DNA from: an uncultured Clostridia bacterium
Lineage (GTDB): Bacteria; Bacillota; Clostridia; Oscillospirales; CAG-272
DNA: 6,300 nt
NCBI GenBank assembly: GCA_937914815.1
Contig: CALDMI010000406.1
Coordinates: 1 to 6,300, forward strand
Direction: 5' to 3'
Shown here: in pieces, positions 1-5,533 of the stretch
How positions within the stretch are numbered: the first letter of the stretch is position 1
How the letters are laid out: each line of letters begins with the position of its first letter
Notes under the pieces: generated by a model
Database searches by the model: none
The model's input: the letters and a program-made list of their open reading frames with translations, nothing else
Told to the model about the DNA's origin: nothing
Made by a program: the position numbers and the translations under genes

Positions 1-222
1 GGAATTACGAACATGATAAATATATTCCAGCCGGAGGTACTCACTATAGGCGGCGGTGTATGCAACGAGGGTGACTATCTGATAAAGCCCCTGCTCCGGA
101 TAGTTGACCGCGAGCAATACACGCGCGACAATGCAAAAAAAGCGAAGATAATGATAGCGAAGCTCGGCAATGACGCCGGAATTATCGGCGCGGCGGGACT
201 GGGCAAGCAGAACTTGCAGTGA
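1..222 (+). CDS. ROK-family sugar kinase (glucokinase-like), C-terminal fragment
   Basis: This is the last 73 codons of a gene that enters from the left edge, open in frame from base 1 to a TGA stop at 220-222. The peptide reads GITNMINIFQPEVLTIGGGV near its start and KLGNDAGIIGAAGLG near its end. Both match the conserved C-terminal part of ROK-family kinases: a helix, then the PEVxxIGGGV strand of the nucleotide-binding lobe, then the closing LGNDAGIIGAA segment. ROK glucokinases (GlcK) phosphorylate glucose with ATP in the cytoplasm. The fragment is closest to that branch in my judgement, but the N-terminal ATP motif and the zinc-binding CxCGxxGCxE motif lie outside the window, so other hexose or N-acetylhexosamine specificities remain possible. 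The ATG at 13 is internal and not a start. Seven of the ten isoleucines use ATA. The gene ends just before a shared terminator. Confidence 0.9.
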   Translation, partial: GITNMINIFQPEVLTIGGGVCNEGDYLIKPLLRIVDREQYTRDNAKKAKIMIAKLGNDAGIIGAAGLGKQNLQ

Positions 223-240
223 AATTTTAATTTAACAGAA

Positions 241-286
241 AACACGGTAGAGCCGTTTTGGATGCGGGCTTTACCGTGTTTTTTCG
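241..286. terminator. Bidirectional rho-independent terminator between convergent genes
   Basis: A 14-bp stem pairs AACACGGTAGAGCC (241-254) with GGCTTTACCGTGTT (267-280), with a single G-T pair and a 12-base loop. It is followed by a T-run on the plus strand (277-284), which ends the kinase transcript. On the minus strand the same hairpin is followed by TTTTCTGTTAAATT, so it can also end the ABC transporter operon arriving from the right. The stretch 287-355 is T-rich on the plus strand and shows no gene. Confidence 0.9.
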
Positions 287-355
287 TTTTTGCGTGTTGT
301 TTTTGGTTTTTTGCGGTGGTTGCTTTGCGTGCAGTATTTTTGATTTTTCCGGTGA

Positions 356-2287
356 TTACTCCGCGTGGGTAGTGCCGTTTTCCGTTGCCGCAGTATACCG
401 GCTCGCCTGTGTTGTGAAAAGCTTATAATACTCTCCTCGTTTTGCCATAAGTTCCGAATGTGTGCCGAGCTCGGTAAGCTCGCCGAGGTTTATGACGGCT
501 ATTTTTGTAGCGGTCACCGCGCTCGAGAGTCTGTGCGAGACGAACACCGATATTTTATCTTTCGCGAGCTCATAGAAGCGGTTATAGACCTCCTGCTCTG
601 CCATTGCGTCAAGGGCGGAGGTTGGCTCGTCCAGAATTATTATATCCGCCTCGCGGTAGAACGCGCGTGCGAGAGACAGCTTCTGCCACTGTCCACCCGA
701 GAGCTCGATACCCTCGTCCTCAAACATGCGGGTAAGCGGCGTTTCGTAGCCTCCCGGCAATCTCTCAATAAATCCGTCCGCGTTTCCGCTATGTGCGGCG
801 GTGGCTATATTCTCCTCCGTCGGCTCACGGCAGACATCGCCGAAGCGGATATTCTCCGATACGGTATCCGCGTACTTTCCGAAATCCTGAAAGACTATTC
901 CGTAGAGGCGATAGAGCGCGCTGACATCGTACTCTTTTATATTATGACCGTCAAGGAGCACCTCTCCATCTGTCGGGTCATAGAGCCTTGTCATGAGCTT
1001 TATCAAAGTGGTTTTTCCCGCGCCGTTGAGACCGACGAGAACAAGCGACTCTCCGGAGGAGACGGTAAGCGAAAAGTTATGTATGACATCCCGCTCTGTA
1101 CCGGGGTAGCGGAAGCTGACGGAGCGGAACTCTATCGTATGCTTCGCGCCGAGGTCAGGCAGGAGGGGCGGCGTGACGGAGGGGGTCACAGTCTGCTTTT
1201 CATGCAGGAAATCAAGCATGTTATTTATAAACAGAGTTCCCTCATAGATAGTCGCCGTCGCTGTCACGATAGTCGACACATAGCTTGTTATGGAATTCAG
1301 AGCTCCGGTATAGAGCGAATAGTCGCCTATCTGCCCGCTCCCGCCGACTACCGAATATGCGACATAGGCAAACAGCGCACAGCTCGCTATCATATAAACG
1401 AGACTGACTATCACCTGTGTGAAGCCCTCACGGAGGATAAGCCCCTTCAATCCCTTGTAATAGCGGGCAAAGGCTCCGTTGTATTTGTCGATAACGGTAT
1501 CGCCGAGGTCAAGAAGCTTTATCTCCTTTACATTGTCCTTATTCACCATGATGTCGGAGTAATAGTTCATCTGCCGGCGCTCCTTCGAGTGCTTACGCAG
1601 ATATTTGAAGTTTCGGTTACGGTAGTAGTAATTGACGAGCGCGCCGGGAATTGACGCCGCGACGATAATAAGCGGAGCCCACGGCGAGAGCGTCGCAAGG
1701 ACGGCGATAAAGCCTATAACACTTATTGTCGAGCTTATGACGCTGAAGGTCGCGGACATTATGCGTATCGGGCGGAGGGACGCCTCACGGTTCGCATTTT
1801 CGAGTTTTTCGTAAAATCCGGGGCTGTCGAACGAGGCAAGGTCAACGCTTTTCGCCTTTGTTATGATTTTCAGGCGGATATGATTGACAACGACCTCGCC
1901 GGCGATGGCAGTCACCATATTGTTTATCCGTCCCATGACGCGGTTGATAAAGAGATAGATAAACTGTAGTATAAGGAGGAAGAGTATCGGCTGAATAACC
2001 GACCAGAAGCCGCTGTATTCTCCGGAGCCGATAAGCCCGTTTATCGCGTTCAGAAGGTCCTTTGCAATATATGCGCCGACTATCGGGAGAACGCCGCTCA
2101 TGGCGGAGAGGATAATCATTGCTATAAGTATTCCCGGGGAGGCTTCCCATACGAGGGAGATTATATAGAAGAGTCTTTTTGTAAATCCGGCGACGCGGCG
2201 GGCGAGGTAGCCCGGGACCTCGGAGAGCTTCTTCGGCTTTTCGAGCCCGTCGTCCGGGACGGCGAGGGGCGGTTTGTTCGGTGCCAT
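356..2287 (-). CDS. ABC exporter half-transporter (fused permease and ATPase)
   Basis: This 643-residue protein has the MsbA/LmrA-type layout: an N-terminal membrane domain of about six helices (roughly residues 38-350) fused to a nucleotide-binding domain (about 385-625). The ATPase has an A-loop Tyr394, Walker A GLNGAGKTT (419-427), Q-loop Gln467, signature LSGGQ (529-533), Walker B IIILDEP (549-555) with catalytic Glu554, and switch His585. All catalytic residues are intact. Such proteins work as dimers in the cytoplasmic membrane and export drugs, lipids or peptides; the sequence does not fix the substrate. There is no peptidase C39 domain. With only one half-transporter gene present, it is either a homodimer or pairs with a subunit encoded elsewhere. 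The start is supported by AAAGGAGG ending 8 bases upstream. The ATG overlaps the stop of the upstream regulator by one base (TAATG), implying translational coupling and shared regulation. Confidence 0.95.
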   Translation of the reverse strand: MAPNKPPLAVPDDGLEKPKKLSEVPGYLARRVAGFTKRLFYIISLVWEASPGILIAMIILSAMSGVLPIVGAYIAKDLLNAINGLIGSGEYSGFWSVIQPILFLLILQFIYLFINRVMGRINNMVTAIAGEVVVNHIRLKIITKAKSVDLASFDSPGFYEKLENANREASLRPIRIMSATFSVISSTISVIGFIAVLATLSPWAPLIIVAASIPGALVNYYYRNRNFKYLRKHSKERRQMNYYSDIMVNKDNVKEIKLLDLGDTVIDKYNGAFARYYKGLKGLILREGFTQVIVSLVYMIASCALFAYVAYSVVGGSGQIGDYSLYTGALNSITSYVSTIVTATATIYEGTLFINNMLDFLHEKQTVTPSVTPPLLPDLGAKHTIEFRSVSFRYPGTERDVIHNFSLTVSSGESLVLVGLNGAGKTTLIKLMTRLYDPTDGEVLLDGHNIKEYDVSALYRLYGIVFQDFGKYADTVSENIRFGDVCREPTEENIATAAHSGNADGFIERLPGGYETPLTRMFEDEGIELSGGQWQKLSLARAFYREADIIILDEPTSALDAMAEQEVYNRFYELAKDKISVFVSHRLSSAVTATKIAVINLGELTELGTHSELMAKRGEYYKLFTTQASRYTAATENGTTHAE

Positions 2288-2985
2288 TACGCGTCCTCCT
2301 TTCCGGAGGCTCCGTCTGTCTTTTCATCCGGCACACTGCCGGTCTTTTTATTTTTCGGTGTTTCACGCTGTGTGGCATGGAGCACCGCGCCGACGCGAAG
2401 CCCGGACCAGAGAAAGATTATTATCTGCGCGGGTATTCCGAGGATAAAGACAAGCCATATCTCCGGAATAAATCTGAAGAGCGAGAGGAAAACCGAAGCG
2501 AGAAGCGACCACACAAGCACGGTGATAATCGCGTAATTCGCGCGCGGGCGCCCCCATATCGAATTGAACACAAGAAGGACTATCGAGGAGACCGGCACGG
2601 CATAGACAAAGAGCAGCCACGTCGGGAACGAGCCGCCGAGCGAGCGGATATTCAGAATGACGAACAGGAGCGTCGCTACAAGCCATGCGACCGAGGCGGA
2701 GAGCATGGTTATAATACGGCGGTTGCGCTTTGTTATCTTTGAGACGGTTTTCTTTTTTATTTCGGTCTCGGTGTGATCCTCCGTAAGGAAGTAATCGACT
2801 GTGACGCCGAAGTAATCAGCCATCTGTTTCAGCACCGAGACGTCGGGAATGGAGTCTCCCCTCTCCCATTTTGAAACCGCCTTATCCGAATAATTCAGCA
2901 TTTCGGCGAGCTGTAATTGTGTCATTCCGCGCTGCGTACGCAGGTCGGAAAGGTTTTTTGCAAATATTCTGCGAAGCTCTTCCAT
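2287..2985 (-). CDS. XRE-family HTH regulator with four-helix membrane anchor
   Basis: This 232-residue protein begins with an XRE/Cro-CI helix-turn-helix (about residues 8-65): the LRTQRGMTQLQLAEMLNYSD segment, then AVSKWERGDSIPDVSVLKQM and the DYFGVTVDYFLT tail typical of clostridial XRE proteins. Four hydrophobic stretches follow, near residues 91-112, 122-142, 151-171 and 174-194, then a charged tail. It is therefore a DNA-binding protein held in the membrane, probably coupling a membrane or envelope signal to transcription of its own operon. The reading frame stays open upstream to a GTG at 3042, but that start has no ribosome binding site. The ATG at 2985 fits the family N-terminus and has AAAGGA upstream, though with a long 13-base spacing. 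Its stop overlaps the ABC exporter start, which suggests that it controls that exporter. Repeated motifs around the promoter are likely its operators. Confidence 0.88.
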   Translation of the reverse strand: MEELRRIFAKNLSDLRTQRGMTQLQLAEMLNYSDKAVSKWERGDSIPDVSVLKQMADYFGVTVDYFLTEDHTETEIKKKTVSKITKRNRRIITMLSASVAWLVATLLFVILNIRSLGGSFPTWLLFVYAVPVSSIVLLVFNSIWGRPRANYAIITVLVWSLLASVFLSLFRFIPEIWLVFILGIPAQIIIFLWSGLRVGAVLHATQRETPKNKKTGSVPDEKTDGASGKEDA

Positions 2986-3040
2986 GTAAACTTTTGTTTC
3001 CTTTTTGGCATGTATTTTGCGGTAGAAGTCTTTCGGAGGC

Positions 3041-3101
3041 ACGGTGGAATTTTGTCTACCTGCGGTAGATTTTGTCGTTTTACGGCGGTAGAATTATCTA
3101 C
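3041..3101. repeat. Operator-like repeat cluster downstream of the XRE promoter
   Basis: Three direct copies of a CGGTRGA(A)TT motif start at 3042, 3063 and 3086, spaced 21 and 23 bases apart, about two helical turns. They are CGGTGGAATTTTGTC, CGGTAGATTTTGTC and CGGTAGAATTA. Inverted halves are interleaved: TCTACC-TGC-GGTAGA (3055-3069) and GTAGA-N4-TCTAC (3088-3101). The cluster lies in the transcribed leader, at about +14 to +75. It could be an operator or form small RNA hairpins. Confidence 0.65.
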
Positions 3102-3121
3102 TTCATCTCCGTTCAGGCAAA

Positions 3122-3150
3122 ATTATAGCATATATCGGGCAAAAAATCAA
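3122..3150 (-). promoter_or_regulatory. Sigma-A-type promoter of the XRE-ABC operon
   Basis: Read on the minus strand, -35 TTGATT (3145-3150) is separated by exactly 17 bases from -10 TATAAT (3122-3127), with TGC just before the -10 giving an extended -10. Transcription should begin near 3115, leaving an untranslated leader of about 130 bases before the ATG at 2985. Confidence 0.8.
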
Positions 3151-3173
3151 TACAATACCGCCGATTTTCGGAT

Positions 3174-3235
3174 TTCTACCCGTGGGAGAGTCATTCCACC
3201 GTAGTTCTACCGACAAATTTCTTACGGTAGAATTA
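3174..3235. repeat. Operator-like repeat cluster upstream of the XRE promoter
   Basis: Four more copies of the same motif lie here: TTCTACCCG (3174-3182), ATTCCACCG (3193-3201), TTCTACCG (3205-3212) and CGGTAGAATTA (3225-3235). The last two form a perfect 8-bp inverted repeat with a 12-base spacer. ATTCCACCGT (3193-3202) is the exact reverse complement of ACGGTGGAAT (3041-3050) on the other side of the promoter. Relative to the predicted minus-strand start, this cluster sits at about -60 to -120. Confidence 0.65.
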
Positions 3236-3249
3236 CGCCCAGCAATGAG

Positions 3250-3301
3250 TATACCCAAAAATATGCGGTGTAGGGTGACTTTGTTTCGGTTTTTGGGTAT
3301 A
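3250..3301. repeat. Perfect 12-bp inverted repeat overlapping a -10 box
   Basis: TATACCCAAAAA (3250-3261) and TTTTTGGGTATA (3290-3301) are exact reverse complements separated by 28 bases. The right arm supplies most of the plus-strand -10 box TATAAT (3298-3303), and the left arm is part of a mirror-image TATACT on the minus strand (3248-3253). It is most likely a regulator binding site occluding the promoter. Confidence 0.7.
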
Positions 3302-3303
3302 AT
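3275..3303 (+). promoter_or_regulatory. Probable promoter for the leader and SGNH hydrolase gene
   Basis: A consensus -10 TATAAT (3298-3303) has a 17-base spacer to a weaker -35, GTGACT (3275-3280). Transcription would begin near 3310, about 330 bases ahead of the hydrolase ATG. The weak -35 and the inverted repeat over the -10 suggest that it needs, or is blocked by, a regulator. Confidence 0.55.
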
Positions 3304-3309
3304 GTGAGC

Positions 3310-3643
3310 AAAGGGAGCGGCACGCGAAACAGGGACGGAAAATATATTTGCTTTTCTTTTTCTGTATCGCGCCGTGCAAGCCGCGCCGCGATGTCCTGAC
3401 CGTCAAAGGCATTACATGCTACGGGGGACCGGCGCTCACTGTGTCTTTATTTTCGGTACGCGGTGTATACCGCGTAAAGCCCTGCACACTTCGCGGGCTT
3501 ACGAGTGCCGGGTAGCAGCCACGCGGAAGTGACAGCGGGCGGCTTGCACTCCCTTGTTTTCGGTACCGGTTATTACGCCACAAGTATTCTTGCGATTGAT
3601 GCCGGGCGGAGGCAGTACATACACGCAAAGGAGAATTACAAGA
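3310..3643 (+). promoter_or_regulatory. Long structured leader RNA upstream of the SGNH hydrolase gene
   Basis: No convincing gene lies in these 334 bases, but pairing potential is high. A perfect 11-bp long-range helix joins GTGCAAGCCGC (3374-3384) to GCGGCTTGCAC (3539-3549). Inside it, CGCT-CACT (3433-3440) pairs with AGTG-AC-AGCG (3528-3537). One branch is a broken hairpin at 3393-3429 (GTCC/GGAC, CCGT/ACGG, GCAT/ATGC). Two adjacent hairpins follow: a perfect 8-bp stem at 3457-3476 (TACGCGGT, 4-base loop, ACCGCGTA) and a 6-bp stem at 3477-3500 (AAGCCC/GGGCTT). An upstream hairpin pairs parts of 3320-3332 with 3362-3377. A last weak stem, TTGCG (3590-3594) with CGCAA (3624-3628), touches the ribosome binding site at 3627-3633. 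I could not match it to a known riboswitch class. The helices were found by eye, without folding energies or covariation. Confidence 0.5.
3450..3616 (+). repeat. Diverged tandem duplication within the leader
   Basis: TTTTCGGTAC occurs exactly at 3450-3459 and 3557-3566. Similarity seems to continue around it: a CACT a short way upstream in both, and downstream CTTACGAG-TGCCGGGTAGCAG (from 3498) against a CTTGCGA-TGCCGGGCGGAGGCAG segment (from 3589). The second unit lacks roughly 15-20 bases, corresponding to part of the hairpin region in the first. The hand alignment is gapped, so only the 10-base core is certain. Confidence 0.4.
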
Positions 3644-4384
3644 ATGAAAAAGCTTTATATATGGGGAGATTCAATACTCCGCGGTGTCACATATTCCGAG
3701 GAGCGCGGGGCTCACGGGCTCTGCCGCGGGTTCCGGCTCGAGCGGGTGCGGGAGCTCGGATATGATGTGATGAATTACGCAAAGATGGGTGCCACGGTTA
3801 CGCGCGGCATGGAGATAATGGACCGCACGCTCCCGGAAAATCTCGACGGGGCTACGGTGATACTGGAGTTTGGAGGGAACGACAGCGACCACAACTGGCG
3901 CGAAATCTCCGCCGACCCACAGGGAGAGCACGGGGCGAACACTCCCCTGCCCGTCTTTGCCGAAACCTACTCGAAGATGATAGAGCGCGTCAGACTTGCG
4001 GGCGGGCGCCCGGTTCTCGCGACGCTCGTACCCGTCGACGCGGAGAAATACATGGGGTGGATAAGCCGCGCGGGCTCACGCGAGAGTATTCTCTCATGGC
4101 TCGGGGACACTTCTATGCTCTCACGCTGGCAGGAGAGCTACAACACGGCAGTTGAGCGGCTCGCCGTGCTTACGGGCACGCCGATACTTGACCTGCGGCG
4201 CGATTTTCTCCTCTCCCATGAATACAAGTCCCTGATGTCCTATGACGGCATACACCCGACAGACCGCGGGCACGACCTGATAGAGGAAAAGATCTGTGAG
4301 TTGCTCCGCCGCGAGAGCGTGCCGGAGACGGTGTACGGAGATGTGTATATTGCTCTTCCCGGGGCTGTGAGGGCGAAGGGATAA
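3644..4384 (+). CDS. SGNH/GDSL-family hydrolase (esterase or deacetylase type)
   Basis: This 246-residue protein carries all SGNH hydrolase blocks: GDS (8-10) with nucleophile Ser10, block II Gly49 in AKMGAT, block III GGND (77-80) with oxyanion-hole Asn79, and block V DGIHPT with Asp201 and His204 completing the catalytic triad. Family members hydrolyse ester bonds, for example acyl or acetyl groups on lipids, carbohydrates or cell-wall polymers; the substrate cannot be told from sequence. There is no signal peptide (MKKLYIWGDS runs straight into block I), so it is predicted to be cytoplasmic. The length is normal for a single-domain member. The ATG at 3644 is chosen because AAAGGAG lies 10 bases upstream and GDS then falls at the family-typical position; the open frame further upstream is leader sequence. 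Nine of 13 isoleucines use ATA. It appears to be a single-gene unit between the leader and its own terminator. Confidence 0.93.
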   Translation: MKKLYIWGDSILRGVTYSEERGAHGLCRGFRLERVRELGYDVMNYAKMGATVTRGMEIMDRTLPENLDGATVILEFGGNDSDHNWREISADPQGEHGANTPLPVFAETYSKMIERVRLAGGRPVLATLVPVDAEKYMGWISRAGSRESILSWLGDTSMLSRWQESYNTAVERLAVLTGTPILDLRRDFLLSHEYKSLMSYDGIHPTDRGHDLIEEKICELLRRESVPETVYGDVYIALPGAVRAKG

Positions 4385-4404
4385 ACAGAAAACATTAATA
4401 GTAG

Positions 4405-4452
4405 CGGCGGCTCCTGTACTTAACATGTATCGTGAGCCGCCGGTATTTTTAT
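4405..4452 (+). terminator. Rho-independent terminator after the SGNH hydrolase gene
   Basis: A perfect 9-bp GC-rich stem, CGGCGGCTC (4405-4413) with GAGCCGCCG (4434-4442), encloses a 20-base loop and is followed by TATTTTTATTT. It lies between convergent genes. The minus-strand side has a poorer T-tract, so it ends plus-strand transcripts better but may also stop the WYL operon, whose last gene ends at 4449. Confidence 0.85.
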
Positions 4453-4595
4453 TTGTCGTCTTTACTCTTAATACTGATTTTTGCGTCTTTTCTCTGTTTC
4501 TCGTAATAACTTATTATCGCGGCTTTTTGTTTTTTGGCAGCCGTCTTGTCTTTCGCCTTTACATACTTTCCTTTTTTATGATTTGCGAAAAACAT
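4449..4595 (-). CDS. Small lysine-rich protein coupled to the WYL regulator gene
   Basis: This 48-residue protein begins MFFANHKKGKYVKAKDK and ends SIKSKDDK. It has 16 Lys/Arg against 5 Asp/Glu, so it is strongly basic, with no membrane segment or signal peptide. The case for a real gene is good. GAGGAGG inside the last codons of the WYL gene sits 7 bases before the ATG, the ATG overlaps that gene's stop by one base (TAATG), and the frame ends a few bases before a hairpin. I do not recognise the family. The composition suggests binding to nucleic acid or to an acidic partner, which would make it a possible co-factor of the WYL protein or of the acidic protein at 5895-6224. That is inference. 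The gene is short enough to be missed by ordinary gene calling. Confidence 0.72.
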   Translation of the reverse strand: MFFANHKKGKYVKAKDKTAAKKQKAAIISYYEKQRKDAKISIKSKDDK

Positions 4596-5353
4596 TATTG
4601 TTCCTCCTCAAATTCTATTTCACTTTCAAAATCAAAACTATTCGCATAGTCATTAAGCAAATCAATCAATTTTCTGCTCGGAGTGTATCTCTTCTGAACA
4701 AGATAGCTGTTCCTGATTTCTCGTAAGGGGAAGGCTTTGATTTTTTTGCTTTCCGACTCATATCCTATCAGATAATTTCTTTGGTCTGTCACAAAGCCAT
4801 AAACAGTGTTGAACGGGAATATACTTTTAGCTTTTTCAAATTGCCTGAAATGATAAATCTGCCCCGTCTGACATCCCATAAAAAACGAGTTCAATTCTTC
4901 CGCAAAGGCTATTGTTTCTCGCTTATACATGGGAAGCCTCGCATACTCGTTAAGCATACCCCGAATCACCACTGACACCTCAGATCTCGTCAACATAGTT
5001 TCAACATCATTTATTTCGTCAAAAACGCCTGCGTTATTTTTTGACGGTCTTAACCAAATCTCAGTATCAAGTTTGTTTAATTCCTGATCTGAAAAATATA
5101 CTCTGTCAATAATTTCGTTTACACATTCATAAATTTTTTCAGCATCAGAGCGTTGATTTTCCTCGGTCAAAATGTAGTGTATCTCATCTCTTCTGTATTT
5201 TCTGATTTCCAGTAACGAAGGTATCAATCTGTTCAACAAAGCGTTAAGATTTGATTCATTGTTACTCTTTACAAATCCAAACGCTTGTGCGTCATTGTAC
5301 AGCACCATATATACAAAGTAAGACACTCTTATCTTAATTTTATCGGCAATCAT
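4595..5353 (-). CDS. WYL-domain regulator with RHH-like N-terminus
   Basis: This 252-residue protein ends in a WYL-type domain (about 165-225), with a fold-typical run PFNTVYGFVTDQRNYLIGYE and then KAFPLREIRNSYLVQKRY. The namesake Trp-Tyr-Leu is Asn193-Tyr194-Leu195 here, and Arg211 and Arg214 fit the usual ligand-contact arginines. The N-terminus (about 5-50, KIKIRVSYFVYMVLYND then LNALLNRLIPSLLE) looks like a ribbon-helix-helix DNA-binding unit rather than the winged helix of most WYL regulators. The middle (50-165) is helical and unassigned. WYL domains sense ligands, often nucleotides or nucleic acid, and many WYL proteins repress defence or phage-linked genes. RHH-WYL proteins are also known beside type VI-D CRISPR loci, but no Cas13 gene or array is present here. 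GGAGG lies 7 bases before the ATG. The next gene overlaps by one base, and the promoter region carries likely operators. Confidence 0.82.
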   Translation of the reverse strand: MIADKIKIRVSYFVYMVLYNDAQAFGFVKSNNESNLNALLNRLIPSLLEIRKYRRDEIHYILTEENQRSDAEKIYECVNEIIDRVYFSDQELNKLDTEIWLRPSKNNAGVFDEINDVETMLTRSEVSVVIRGMLNEYARLPMYKRETIAFAEELNSFFMGCQTGQIYHFRQFEKAKSIFPFNTVYGFVTDQRNYLIGYESESKKIKAFPLREIRNSYLVQKRYTPSRKLIDLLNDYANSFDFESEIEFEEEQ

Positions 5354-5372
5354 TTAATCTCCTCCCGGGTGT

Positions 5373-5401
5373 AGTATACAATATGTCTACCAAAAAATCA
5401 A
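5373..5401 (-). promoter_or_regulatory. Promoter of the WYL regulator operon
   Basis: On the minus strand, -35 TTGATT (5396-5401) lies 17 bases from -10 TATACT (5373-5378), giving a start near 5366 and a very short leader. One copy of TGTCTACCAAAAA (5384-5396) covers the spacer and touches the -35, the position expected of a repressor site. Confidence 0.75.
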
Positions 5402-5440
5402 GTATTTTTGCAATTTTATATAGTTTTTGTCTACCAAAAA
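5384..5440. repeat. Direct repeat TGTCTACCAAAAA, probable operators
   Basis: Two exact 13-base copies lie at 5384-5396 and 5428-5440, 44 bases apart, close to four helical turns and so on the same face of the DNA. One overlaps the WYL promoter. The other lies between the two promoters, about 18 bases upstream of the rightward -35. The arrangement suits one regulator, most simply the WYL protein, controlling both directions. Confidence 0.65.
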
Positions 5441-5460
5441 TCCCATGATATGTAGGATTT
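5438..5460. repeat. Short inverted repeat at the rightward promoter
   Basis: AAATCC (5438-5443) and GGATTT (5455-5460) form a perfect 6-bp inverted repeat with an 11-base spacer. It runs from the end of the second TGTCTACCAAAAA copy into the -35 box of the rightward promoter, a plausible binding site for a dimeric regulator. Arms this short can arise by chance. Confidence 0.35.
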
Positions 5461-5486
5461 ACACGGCATTTTACTTCTGTTACAAT
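5458..5486 (+). promoter_or_regulatory. Promoter of the rightward small-gene pair
   Basis: The -35 TTTACA (5458-5463) and -10 TACAAT (5481-5486) are 17 bases apart, both one mismatch from consensus. Transcription should start near 5493, about 40 bases before the ATG at 5534. It diverges from the WYL operon promoter. Confidence 0.75.
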
Positions 5487-5533
5487 ATAAATGCAACCAA
5501 AAAAAGTTGACTAATACAGAAAGGAGTGCTATA

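Noticed and set aside
365..1654. A long plus-strand open frame of 429 codons
   Set aside because: It lies antisense to the ABC exporter, whose motifs are complete. It has no recognisable domain and is an effect of GC-rich codon use.
1842..2742. Other open frames antisense or out of frame across the ABC and XRE genes
   Set aside because: They overlap well-supported genes, lack ribosome binding sites and have Arg/Pro-rich composition typical of shadow frames.
3457..3500. T-box-like sequence GGTGTATACCGCG
   Set aside because: It resembles the T-box GGGTGGTACCGCG but lacks the essential TGG bulge. I saw no specifier hairpin, and the downstream gene is not an amino-acid or tRNA ligase gene.
3416..3532. 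A 38-codon upstream open frame in the leader with AAAGG 6 bases before its ATG
   Set aside because: The start context is acceptable, but the peptide is Arg/Cys-rich without a recognisable pattern and the region is better explained as structured RNA. A leader peptide is not fully excluded.
3505..3765. Open frame overlapping the start of the SGNH hydrolase gene
   Set aside because: It runs out of frame into a gene with intact catalytic motifs and has no ribosome binding site.
4595..5353. A CRISPR type VI-D link suggested by the RHH-WYL architecture
   Set aside because: No Cas13 gene, no direct-repeat array and no other cas gene lies in the window.
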